Assembly (NCBI GenBank): GCA_025352585.1
Contig: JANXTD010000338.1
Span: 1-6,018, forward strand
Origin: Fimbriiglobus sp.
Lineage (GTDB): Bacteria; Planctomycetota; Planctomycetia; Gemmatales; Gemmataceae
Length of the DNA: 6,018 bases
Direction: 5' to 3'
Shown piece by piece: positions 1 through 6,018 of the stretch. Under the pieces are notes generated by a model. It ran no database searches and was not told the origin of the DNA. It was given only the letters and a program-made list of their open reading frames with translations. Made by a program: the position numbers and the translations under genes. Position 1 is the stretch's first letter, and each line of letters starts with the position of its first letter.

Positions 1-631
1 GCATGCCCTGGAGTTGCCGGATGTCCTCGCCGCCCCAGCCGGCGAAGTCGCGCTTCGCGTTGTACTCCTGCAACTTCAGCGACACCTTCATGCGCTGCAC
101 TTTCGCCGTCTTCTTGTGCAGCGCCTCCTTGTCGCCGTCGAGCATGCACGGCACGATCACTTCCTTGCCGGCGACGATCTCGACGATCAACGCCGGCAAC
201 TTCTCGACCTTGCCGCAGTAGCTACGCAGCAGGAACGGCTCGCCGTGCGACATGCCCCACCACTCGCCGTTGGGGTAGGCCTGGTACCACGTCGTGCCGA
301 TGTACGTCTCGGACGCGGAGCCGTTGTGGAAGAAGATCGCCGGCTTGCCGACCTGGGCCCAGCGCATGATCTCCTCCCACTCGCCCGGCCGCAAGCCGCC
401 GCGGCCGATGTTGTGCTTGATGACCTCCTGCGGGTGCTTGCCCTTCAGGTCGGCGGTCTTCTGGAAGATGATCAGGTTCCCGGCCTTATCGACCTTCGTC
501 ACGACCATCGCGCAGACGATCACCGACTGCTGCACGACCGCGCCGAGCGGCAACGGGGCCTCGACGTAAGCCGACGCCCGCGGCGCGACGCAACCCACGA
601 GGGCGAAAGCCGCTAGGACAGTTCGGAGCAT
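1..631 (-). CDS. Exported protein of unknown function, N-terminal 210 residues (3' end beyond window)
   Basis: The minus strand is open from the ATG at 631 to the left edge: 210 complete codons, one leftover base, no stop. Residues 1-21 look like a signal peptide (MLRTVLAAFALVGCVAPRASA), with an Ala-Ser-Ala cleavage site before Tyr22. `LVGC` at 11-14 also fits a lipobox, so a lipoprotein with Cys14 as first residue is possible. The mature part begins `YVEAPLPLG` and has a hydrophobic strand near 36-45, `HNIGRGG` at 73-79, an aromatic-rich core around 99-128 with `GEWWGMSH` at 122-129, and a basic, probably helical stretch at 170-195. Cysteines are at 14, 40, 139 and 162. GAGGG lies six bases before the ATG (638-642) and supports this start. 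The TPR gene ends 44 bases upstream on the same strand, so the two are probably co-transcribed. I recall similar uncharacterised secreted proteins from planctomycetes but recognise no catalytic motif. The coding call is strong; the function is unknown. Confidence 0.92.
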   Translation of the reverse strand, partial: MLRTVLAAFALVGCVAPRASAYVEAPLPLGAVVQQSVIVCAMVVTKVDKAGNLIIFQKTADLKGKHPQEVIKHNIGRGGLRPGEWEEIMRWAQVGKPAIFFHNGSASETYIGTTWYQAYPNGEWWGMSHGEPFLLRSYCGKVEKLPALIVEIVAGKEVIVPCMLDGDKEALHKKTAKVQRMKVSLKLQEYNAKRDFAGWGGEDIRQLQGM

Positions 632-675
632 GGTAGGCCCTCGGCGGAACGTAGGGAAATTTCGCCCGGTCGCGG
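632..675 (-). other. Short intergenic gap with ribosome binding site, no terminator seen
   Basis: These 44 bases separate the stop of the TPR gene from the ATG of the next gene. GAGGG (638-642, minus strand) is the likely Shine-Dalgarno sequence, six bases from the start codon. An 8-base palindrome, GAAATTTC, sits at 656-663, but it has no stable GC stem and no T-run, so it does not look like an intrinsic terminator. The spacing fits read-through transcription from the upstream gene. Confidence 0.5.
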
Positions 676-3600
676 TCACTTCTTCTTCGAGCGCTCGGCG
701 GCCGCCTTGGCCCACTCGCTGCCGGCCGGCGCGTCCTTGAGCAACTTCTTCAGCATCAACTCGGCCTGGGCCGGGTCGCCACTGTCGGTGAAGGCGCGGG
801 CCGCCTCCAAGAGTGCCGCGTAGCCGAGTTCGGGGTAGGCGTCGTAGCTCAGCGGCACGACCTGGTACGCCGCGGCGGCCTCGGCGAAGCGCTTCTGGGC
901 GTGCCGGCACTCGCCGATCTGCAACTGCGACTTGGCCGCCGTCTCGCCGGTCGTCGCCGCGATGACGGCCTGGTACGCCGCGACCGCCTCGTCGAACTTG
1001 CCCTGGGCTTGGAGGCAGACCGCGACCCCGTAGCGGGCGTCGGCGGCGTAAGCGTTGGCCGGGCCGAAGCGCTGGATCAGCGTCTCGAACGCCTGCCGCG
1101 CGGGGTCGTACTGCTTGGCGCTGAGGTGAGCCTGGCCGAGGCGTAACATGGCGCGGTCGGAGATCGCCTCGCGGTTGTGGAACTCGCCCTTGTCGCGAAA
1201 CACCGCCAACTTGGCGACCGCCTTCGTCGGATCGTTGGCCGCCAGGTGCGCCTCGCCGGCGCGGTACATCGCCTGGGCGAGCCGCTCCGACTTGGGGTTG
1301 GCGGCGACCGCGTCGAACTGCGCGGCGGCGGGGGCGAACTGCTTCAAGTCGAACAGGCTGGCCCCGAGGCGCAGCCGGACGCGCTCCAGCAATTCCGGGG
1401 CGACCGGCTGGTCGGCCGGCTCCTTCTCCAGCGCGTCTTTCAAGAGCTTGACGGCCCCCTCGTGGTCGTGCCGCTCGGCCAGCATCTCGGCCCACTCGAG
1501 GCGCGCCTCGACGGCCAGGGCGGTCTCGGGGAACTCGGCGACGAGCCGCTTGTACGCCTCGAACGCCCTCGCCTGCGAGTCCTGGATCGGCAGCTTGCCG
1601 ACATCGACTTCCGGCAGCGGCAAGTCCGGCGGCGGGCTGCCGGGGGGGAGTTTCTTGAGCAGCGCGTCGAGTTGCTTCTGCCGCAGCGCCTTGCGGGCCT
1701 CGTCGCGGGAGCGGGCGACTTCGGCCTCGGAGAGGGTGCGCATCGCCCAGGCGGCGTCGTAGTGCATGCGGGCACGGGCCTCGTGGGCCGGAAGCTTGTC
1801 GTGGAGCTGGTTGGCGCGGTCGGACAGCGAGTTCGCCGCCTCGCGGACGCCGTCGCGGCCCTTGTCGATGGCCTGCTGCGCGGCATTCCGCTTGGTGTTG
1901 TCGTTGCCGGCCTGGTTGAGCAACTGCTGCCCCGCCTCGATCGCCTTCTTGCCCTCGGCGATGCGGGCCTGGCCACTGCGCAACGCCGCCTCCGCGCCGA
2001 CCGGCAAGCCGGTCGAGGACTTGACGACCTCTTCGAGGATCGCGCGGGCCTCGGGCAACTTGCCGGCTTCGAGCAGCGACACGCCGTGCTGGTACTTCAG
2101 CAGAGGCACCCACGACGCACGCTCGGGGTCGGCGGCCAGCGGGGCCTCGTAGCGCTTGCGGGCCTCCTCGGCGACTTTCACCGCCTCGCCCGCCTGGTTC
2201 TGCTCCCGCAACTGCACGCAGAGTTGGATGAGCGCGAGCGGCGCGACCGGGCTGGCCTGCAACTCGGGGTTCGACTGGAACGCCTTCAGGTCGTTGGTCG
2301 CGCCGCCGCGGTCGCCCAACAGCGTGCGGACCTTGGCCCGCTCGACGACCGACTGGCCGGCGAGCGGGTGCTTGGGGTACTCCTTCGGCAAGCGCTCGTA
2401 GACCTCGCGGGCGCGGTTGAGTGCCAGCGAACGCTCGGCGGGGTCGGCCAGCGACGCCCCGAGTCTCTTCGAGCAGTGGCCGAGTTTCAAGAGCGCGGCT
2501 GGGGCCTCCGGGGCTTGCGGGTTGGCCCCGACGAACGCCTCGAGCAACCCGGCGGCCTGGCCCAGCTTCTCGCGGACGCGATTCTCTTGCAGCGCGTCCT
2601 CGGCCTTGGCCGGGGCGAGCCGCATCAGGCAGTCGGCCAGGGCGTAGCCGGTCAGTGCCAGTTCGCCGACGCGGTCGGGGGCCGGCACGGCGTCGAGCGC
2701 CTTGGCGGCCGCTTCGAGGTTGCCGACTTGCAACTCGCACATGCCCTGGCCGAAGCGGGCGAAGGCGACGCGGTCAAACTCGGGGTACTTCTCCGAGATC
2801 TGCGCGAATTTGCCCGACGCCTCGGTGAACTTCTCCTGAAGCTCGACGCCGCGGTTGGGCAGCTTCGACGCCGCGACGGCCCGGCCGTAGCTGTTCTCGG
2901 CGACGCGCAGCAGCAACCCCGGCAGCAGCGGGCTGCGCGGGAAGGTGCGCAAGAACTCGTCGCACCGCTGCTGGCTCGCGTCGAGGCTCCCGGCGTTGCC
3001 CAGGGCGGTCGCCAGCCGGAGCATGACTTCCTCACGCCGCGCGGGGGTAGCGTTCTCGTTCCAGAGTTGTTCGTAGAGCTTGGCGGCCTCGGCGTACTGC
3101 TTGCCGCCGCTCAGCGCCTCGGCGAGTTCAAAGAGCATCTCCTGGCGCCGGCCCTTGGCGTCGGGGTCTTGCGGGGCGACCGCCGCGGCCTTCTCGGTCG
3201 CCTTGCGGATCGCCTCGGTCGCCGCCTTCTTCTTCGCCTCGCGCTCGGCCGGCGGGGCGCTCTCGGCCAGCCCGAGTTGGGCCTTGCCGAGTTGGAACTG
3301 CACCTGGTCGGCCAAACGCGGCGGCTTGTCGATCAGCGGCGTCAGCGTCTTGACGGCGTCCTCGAACTGGCGCGACTGCACCTGGCAGAAGCCGATGCGC
3401 AACAGCGCGTCCGGTGTTAGCGGCGACGCCGGGTACTCCTTGGCGAACTGCTGGAACTTCGCCAGCGCCTCGGGGACGCGATTCGCTTCGTAACAGAGCG
3501 TCGCGGCGTGGAAGGTCGCCCCGGCGACGTACTCCGGCGGCGACTTCGTCAGGCTCTCGAGTCGCGCCTTCTCGGCGGGGTTGGTCTTGAACTGCTCCGG

Positions 3601-4428
3601 CTTCTTCAACTGCTCCGCGGCGTCCTTCTTGAGCTTCTCGCAGTTGGCCAGCACCGCCTCGTAGTGGACGCCGGCCTCGGCCGACTCGCCGGTGAGGTGG
3701 AAGACGCGGCCGACGAGGTACTCGGCGTGCGGGCCGAACGACGGCTCGTCGAACGGCGACAGCAGCATCAGCGACCGGCCGGCGTTGGTGACGTCCTTGT
3801 CGAGGAAGCAAGCCAGCCCGTGGTAGTACAGCCCCAGCGGCCGCGACTTGTTCTTGGCGAGCGTGGGGTCTTTGAGGAACGGCTCGCACTCGGCGCGGGC
3901 CTCGCGGGTCTTGCCGGTGCGCAGCAGCATCTCGGCGTGGTCGCAGCGGTAGCGGGCACTCGCCTCGGGGTCGCGTTCGCGCAGCAAGTCCCGCGCGGTC
4001 ACGTAAGCCTGGCCGGCCTGCTGGAACTGCTGCTGGGCCGCCTCGGGCTTCGCCTCCTTGAGGCCGAGTTGCCGGCGTACCGCCCCACTCAGGGCGAGGG
4101 CTTGCGGCCGCTCCTTGAAGTTGCCGTCGCTAGTCGGCGACTTCAACTCCTCCGCCGCCTTGGCGTAGTTCGGGTCGGGCACGTTGACGTAGGCGAGCGC
4201 CAGGCCGTAGCGGGCCGCGTTGGCCTGCGGGGTGTTCGCGAACTTCGTCACGACTTCCTGGAACCGCTCCCGCGCGACCCCGTAGTTGCCTTCGTTGTAG
4301 GCCTTCTGCCCGGCCGCGACGGCCTTCTCGGCCTGCTGCTCCGGCGGCAACGCCTGTTGGGCGGGCGAGTCCGTTGGGGCGACGAGGGCGAGGCCCAGGG
4401 CTAACGTCAGAGTTCGCAAACGGGCCAT
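676..4428 (-). CDS. Exported giant tetratricopeptide-repeat (TPR) protein, 1250 residues
   Basis: I place the start at the ATG at 4428. It is followed directly by a signal peptide (residues 1-23, MARLRTLTLALGLALVAPTD then SPA, cleavage before Gln24) and preceded by GGGAG five bases upstream. The frame stays open further upstream to a TTG at 4527, but that adds 33 residues ahead of the signal peptide and overlaps the preceding gene. The mature protein is almost entirely helical and rich in Ala, Glu, Lys and Leu, with many degenerate TPR units. The clearest are near 34-80 (`AYNEGNYGVARERFQEVV`), 303-362 (`PEALAKFQQFAKEYP`), 430-460, 952-1003 and 1015-1225 (`QGKFDEAVAAYQAVI` at 1142-1156). Residues 810-925 are highly charged and possibly coiled coil, followed by a Pro-rich linker at 927-948. 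The protein ends in `SKKK`. TPR solenoids bind other proteins; the spacing recalls the TPR_6 type of periplasmic proteins such as CpoB/YbgF and BamD, though this one is far longer. An envelope scaffold role is inference; no enzyme domain is visible. Confidence 0.95.
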   Translation of the reverse strand: MARLRTLTLALGLALVAPTDSPAQQALPPEQQAEKAVAAGQKAYNEGNYGVARERFQEVVTKFANTPQANAARYGLALAYVNVPDPNYAKAAEELKSPTSDGNFKERPQALALSGAVRRQLGLKEAKPEAAQQQFQQAGQAYVTARDLLRERDPEASARYRCDHAEMLLRTGKTREARAECEPFLKDPTLAKNKSRPLGLYYHGLACFLDKDVTNAGRSLMLLSPFDEPSFGPHAEYLVGRVFHLTGESAEAGVHYEAVLANCEKLKKDAAEQLKKPEQFKTNPAEKARLESLTKSPPEYVAGATFHAATLCYEANRVPEALAKFQQFAKEYPASPLTPDALLRIGFCQVQSRQFEDAVKTLTPLIDKPPRLADQVQFQLGKAQLGLAESAPPAEREAKKKAATEAIRKATEKAAAVAPQDPDAKGRRQEMLFELAEALSGGKQYAEAAKLYEQLWNENATPARREEVMLRLATALGNAGSLDASQQRCDEFLRTFPRSPLLPGLLLRVAENSYGRAVAASKLPNRGVELQEKFTEASGKFAQISEKYPEFDRVAFARFGQGMCELQVGNLEAAAKALDAVPAPDRVGELALTGYALADCLMRLAPAKAEDALQENRVREKLGQAAGLLEAFVGANPQAPEAPAALLKLGHCSKRLGASLADPAERSLALNRAREVYERLPKEYPKHPLAGQSVVERAKVRTLLGDRGGATNDLKAFQSNPELQASPVAPLALIQLCVQLREQNQAGEAVKVAEEARKRYEAPLAADPERASWVPLLKYQHGVSLLEAGKLPEARAILEEVVKSSTGLPVGAEAALRSGQARIAEGKKAIEAGQQLLNQAGNDNTKRNAAQQAIDKGRDGVREAANSLSDRANQLHDKLPAHEARARMHYDAAWAMRTLSEAEVARSRDEARKALRQKQLDALLKKLPPGSPPPDLPLPEVDVGKLPIQDSQARAFEAYKRLVAEFPETALAVEARLEWAEMLAERHDHEGAVKLLKDALEKEPADQPVAPELLERVRLRLGASLFDLKQFAPAAAQFDAVAANPKSERLAQAMYRAGEAHLAANDPTKAVAKLAVFRDKGEFHNREAISDRAMLRLGQAHLSAKQYDPARQAFETLIQRFGPANAYAADARYGVAVCLQAQGKFDEAVAAYQAVIAATTGETAAKSQLQIGECRHAQKRFAEAAAAYQVVPLSYDAYPELGYAALLEAARAFTDSGDPAQAELMLKKLLKDAPAGSEWAKAAAERSKKK

Positions 4429-4507
4429 CGACTCTCCCGGAGAGGGGGGCTGGCGGGGACGGGCGAGTTGGGCAGGGTAGTCATCGTGACGCATCGTCGC
4501 CGCCGTG
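4429..4507 (-). other. Intergenic gap within the putative operon
   Basis: These 79 bases lie between the TGA of the membrane-protein gene and the ATG of the TPR gene. I see no T-tract terminator and no clear promoter. The part next to the TPR start carries the ribosome binding site inside a small hairpin, listed separately. Although the frame is open through the gap, a signal peptide beginning at 4428 argues that it is untranslated. Confidence 0.45.
4432..4444 (-). promoter_or_regulatory. Ribosome binding site of the TPR gene inside a small inverted repeat
   Basis: On the minus strand the 13 bases read CTCTCCGGGAGAG. GGGAG is the Shine-Dalgarno core, five bases before the ATG at 4428. CTCTC can pair with GAGAG around a 3-base loop (CGG), which would bury most of the core. 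A 5-bp stem with a tight loop is only marginally stable, so control of translation by this hairpin is a guess. The ribosome binding site itself is well supported because it decides between the ATG at 4428 and the upstream TTG at 4527. Confidence 0.5.
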
Positions 4508-5041
4508 TCAACTGTCGAGGTCGCCAATTGGGCCGAGTTTGCCGGGGCCGGCGCGGTTCTGGTCCCGGTGCCGGCGGTGGACGGCGAGGTCGCGGCTCAA
4601 CTTCGCCTTGTGGTCGTCGCGCAACTCCCGGTAGATCCCCAGCCAATAAAGCCGGGTGGCGACTGCGTCGAAGAAGCCCAGGACGACCAGCACGAAGACC
4701 ATCCCGACGACGGCGACCCAATAGACGATGAAACCCAGGACAAAGTTCCGCTCGCCGTCGGTCATCGGCGGCGCGCCGGGTTCGCGCGGCTGGCCGAGTT
4801 TGTCCGCCGCCTCGACCATGCCCGAGACGTACGCCCCCACGATCATGCCGCCCATCGTGACGAGGACCGCCGCGGTCACCAGCCGGCGGCCGTGCCGGTT
4901 GCGCAAGTACCGGGCCTCGTCCGAGGGCACGTGGGTCCGCTGCCGTAGTCGGCGCAGGCCGCGGAGTTGGGCCGCACCGGTGGCGAGGCCCAGGGCGACG
5001 ATTCCCAGCCCGAGGGCCAGGGCAATCAACAGCGGCGGCAT
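4508..5041 (-). CDS. Small membrane protein of unknown function, three predicted transmembrane segments
   Basis: A 177-residue frame from ATG at 5041 to TGA at 4508-4510. GGGAG at 5049-5053 (minus strand), seven bases before the ATG, supports the start. Hydrophobic segments lie at about residues 4-21, 54-76 and 100-124. Between the first two is a basic stretch (`RGLRRLRQR`, then `HVPSDEARYLRNRHGRR`), and by the positive-inside rule this loop should be cytoplasmic. The loop between the second and third (77-99) is polar and contains `PPMTDGERNF`. After the third segment comes `ATRLYWLGIYRELRDDHKAK` (127-146), then a charged, disordered-looking tail ending `GPIGDLDS`. No catalytic or transport motif is visible. 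I recall similar short planctomycete proteins with a `VPSDE` loop and a `YW.G.YR` segment, but cannot verify this here. It is the first gene of the putative minus-strand operon, 79 bases ahead of the TPR gene, and may be a membrane partner of that protein (inference only). Confidence 0.88.
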   Translation of the reverse strand: MPPLLIALALGLGIVALGLATGAAQLRGLRRLRQRTHVPSDEARYLRNRHGRRLVTAAVLVTMGGMIVGAYVSGMVEAADKLGQPREPGAPPMTDGERNFVLGFIVYWVAVVGMVFVLVVLGFFDAVATRLYWLGIYRELRDDHKAKLSRDLAVHRRHRDQNRAGPGKLGPIGDLDS

Positions 5042-5108
5042 GGCCCGGCTCCCAAGCCCCGAAATGGGGTACGCTCAGTGTCCGGGGCGGGCGGCCTCTT
5101 AGCAAGGG

Positions 5109-5134
5109 GCGGCGGCATTTCCCGAAACCGCCGC
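5109..5134. repeat. Perfect 7-bp inverted repeat (possible hairpin or operator)
   Basis: GCGGCGG at 5109-5115 is matched by its exact reverse complement CCGCCGC at 5128-5134. Inside the 12-base spacer, TTT (5118-5120) can pair with AAA (5125-5127) around CCCG, extending the stem after a 2-base bulge. There is no T-run on either side in either direction, so it is not a classic intrinsic terminator. Its place near the middle of the divergent region would suit an operator or a 5'-leader structure, but GC-rich stems like this arise readily by chance. Confidence 0.35.
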
Positions 5135-5202
5135 GCCGCTACCTGAGTAGGATGGGCAGAGCCGCCGGGCACGGTACCGGGGCGACGGACCCTGTGGGTA
5201 TT

Positions 5203-5207
5203 AGGAG
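5203..5207 (+). promoter_or_regulatory. Ribosome binding site of the plus-strand gene
   Basis: AGGAG, within AGGAGAGA, ends five bases before the ATG at 5213. It is the best Shine-Dalgarno match in the window and fixes the start of the right-hand gene. Confidence 0.8.
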
Positions 5208-5212
5208 AGACT

Positions 5213-6018
5213 ATGCTTCGCCGCCTGTTCCTGGCCGCCACCCTGACCGCCGGACTATCGATGGCCACGTCGGCCCGCGCCGCGGAAATCGACACGCTGT
5301 TGCCGTCCGAAACCGAGTCGGTCGTGTTCGTTAACGTCAAGCAAATCCTGGCCTCGGACATCGTCAAGAAGTACGCCTTGGGCCAACTCAAGCAGATGCT
5401 CGAGTCGAACGAGGACGCCCAGCGGATGATGAAGGACCTGGGCATCGACCCGATGAAGGACATCGACCGCGTCACCGCCGGGACGTGGGGCAAGGACAAG
5501 GACGACGCCAAGGTCGTCGCCATCGTCCGCGGCAAGTTCGACCCGACCAAGCTGATGGCCGCCGCCGAGAAGGAGGCCAAGACCAACGGCGACAAGGTGG
5601 CCGTGGTCGCCGAGGGCAAGTACAAGCTGATCAAGTTCACCAACGAGAAGTCGCCCAAACCCTTCTACGCCAGCGCCGCCGACGAGACGACCCTCGTGGC
5701 CGGCAGCGACAAGAAGCTCGTCGTCAACGCGCTGACCGCCGCCGCCGAGAAGTCGAAGCCGACGGTCAAGAAGGAACTCGCCCAACTGCTGCTGAAGATG
5801 GACGAGAAGGCCTCCATGTACACCTGCGGCGTCGTGGACGGCTCGAAGATCGACATGCCAGCGAACCTGAACATCCCTAACTTCGACGGTGCGAAGCTCG
5901 CCCAGCAACTCAAGAAGATGACCAACCTTAGCTTCACCGTCAACATCACCGACGAGATCAGCGTCGACGGCGTCGCCGGCATGGCTGACGGCGAGTCGGC
6001 CGACGACTTCGGCGACAC
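5213..6018 (+). CDS. Exported lysine-rich protein of unknown function, N-terminal 268 residues (3' end beyond window)
   Basis: The plus strand is open from ATG at 5213 to the right edge, 268 complete codons plus two bases. Residues 1-23 form a clear signal peptide: `MLRRLF`, a hydrophobic core, then Ala-Arg-Ala before Ala24. The mature protein starts `AEIDTLLPSETESVVFVNV`, followed by a helical, charged stretch (48-80) with `DLGIDPMKDIDRV` at 75-87. A hydrophobic strand and `VRGKFDPTKL` follow at 101-114, then a Lys/Ala-rich helix, `GKYKLIKF` (135-142), `FYASAADETTLVAGS` (151-165) and another helix. From about 190 (`LLLKMDEKASMYTCGVVDG`) a second unit seems to begin, ending at the edge around `DGVAGMADGESADDFGD`. 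Only one cysteine (205) is present. The order of a `GKFD` strand, a Y/F-rich strand and a `TLV.GS` strand recalls secreted DUF3352-like proteins and a lineage-expanded planctomycete family; this is recall, not a search result. No enzymatic residues are recognisable. It diverges from the minus-strand operon, so a functional link is possible but unproven. Confidence 0.92.
   Translation, partial: MLRRLFLAATLTAGLSMATSARAAEIDTLLPSETESVVFVNVKQILASDIVKKYALGQLKQMLESNEDAQRMMKDLGIDPMKDIDRVTAGTWGKDKDDAKVVAIVRGKFDPTKLMAAAEKEAKTNGDKVAVVAEGKYKLIKFTNEKSPKPFYASAADETTLVAGSDKKLVVNALTAAAEKSKPTVKKELAQLLLKMDEKASMYTCGVVDGSKIDMPANLNIPNFDGAKLAQQLKKMTNLSFTVNITDEISVDGVAGMADGESADDFGD

Larger units (their letters stand above)
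5042..5212. promoter_or_regulatory. Divergent intergenic region, presumed promoters for both directions
   Basis: These 171 bases separate two divergent start codons (5041 minus, 5213 plus), so transcription start sites for both should lie here. I could not find convincing -35/-10 pairs. TAGGAT at 5148-5153 matches a plus-strand -10 box at four of six positions, with no good -35 partner. Other elements are a 7-bp inverted repeat at 5109-5134, an 8-base palindrome CGGTACCG at 5172-5179, a possible CCCC/GGGG hairpin at 5057-5069 and ACCC-TGT-GGGT at 5189-5199. The short repeats could be chance in DNA this rich in G and C. Confidence 0.5.

Noticed and set aside
14..616. A 200-codon plus-strand open frame at the left edge
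   Set aside because: Its product is Arg/Asp/Leu-rich and repetitive. The opposite strand has a signal peptide, a ribosome binding site and normal protein composition in the same interval.
656..663. GAAATTTC palindrome after the TPR gene as a terminator
   Set aside because: It has no stable GC stem and no following T-run, and it lies only 25 bases from the next start codon.
1177..3420. A 747-codon plus-strand open frame opposite the TPR gene, plus another of 298 codons at 3508-4404
   Set aside because: Both are antisense shadows caused by GC-rich codons in the TPR gene. Their products are low-complexity Arg/Leu/Gly/Val-rich with no recognisable domain, while the minus strand gives a coherent signal peptide and TPR protein.
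4407..5105. A 232-codon minus-strand frame overlapping the membrane-protein gene
   Set aside because: Its product is Arg/Pro-rich low complexity typical of a shifted frame. The 4508-5041 frame has clear hydrophobic segments and its own ribosome binding site.
5026..5908. Minus-strand open frames opposite the right-hand gene (5026-5658 and 5255-5908)
   Set aside because: They overlap a plus-strand gene with a strong ribosome binding site and clear signal peptide, and they resemble antisense shadows of its regular GAG/AAG/GCC codons.
1..6018. CRISPR array, tRNA/rRNA genes, insertion sequence ends, toxin-antitoxin or defence genes
   Set aside because: I found no regularly spaced direct repeats, tRNA-like fold, transposase motif, terminal inverted repeats or nuclease/toxin motifs on either strand. 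Short GC-rich recurrences such as GGCGG reflect base composition.

Overview
This GC-rich window holds four protein-coding genes and no RNA gene, mobile element, CRISPR array or long repeat that I can see. Three genes lie head to tail on the minus strand and one diverges from them on the plus strand. The high GC content and the mix of signal-peptide-bearing proteins of unknown function suggest a planctomycete, most likely close to Gemmata. The protein style agrees: a very long secreted TPR protein, a secreted family with a `GEWWGMSH`-type motif, and a secreted lysine-rich family opening with `LLPSETESVVFVNV`. That assignment comes from memory of such proteins; no database was searched.

Layout, in minus-strand transcription order: a 177-residue protein with three predicted membrane segments (5041 to 4508); a 1250-residue exported TPR-type alpha-solenoid protein (4428 to 676); and a small exported protein whose first 210 residues are present before the left edge (631 to 1). 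The gaps are 79 and 44 bases. No convincing terminator lies in either gap, and each start has a purine-rich ribosome binding site 5 to 7 bases upstream, so a single operon is plausible. Reading rightward from 5213 is a fourth exported protein that runs off the right edge after 268 complete codons. The 171 bases between the two divergent starts must hold the promoters for both directions. They contain a perfect 7-bp inverted repeat but no clear sigma-70 boxes.

All four products are predicted to be exported or membrane-bound, so the locus looks like an envelope or periplasmic set. The large TPR protein is the obvious candidate scaffold, but no enzyme motif links the genes to a pathway. I see no defence system, toxin-antitoxin pair, phage gene or other sign of horizontal transfer. 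Base composition and codon use look uniform throughout. I regard this as an ordinary chromosomal region of under-characterised lineage-specific genes.
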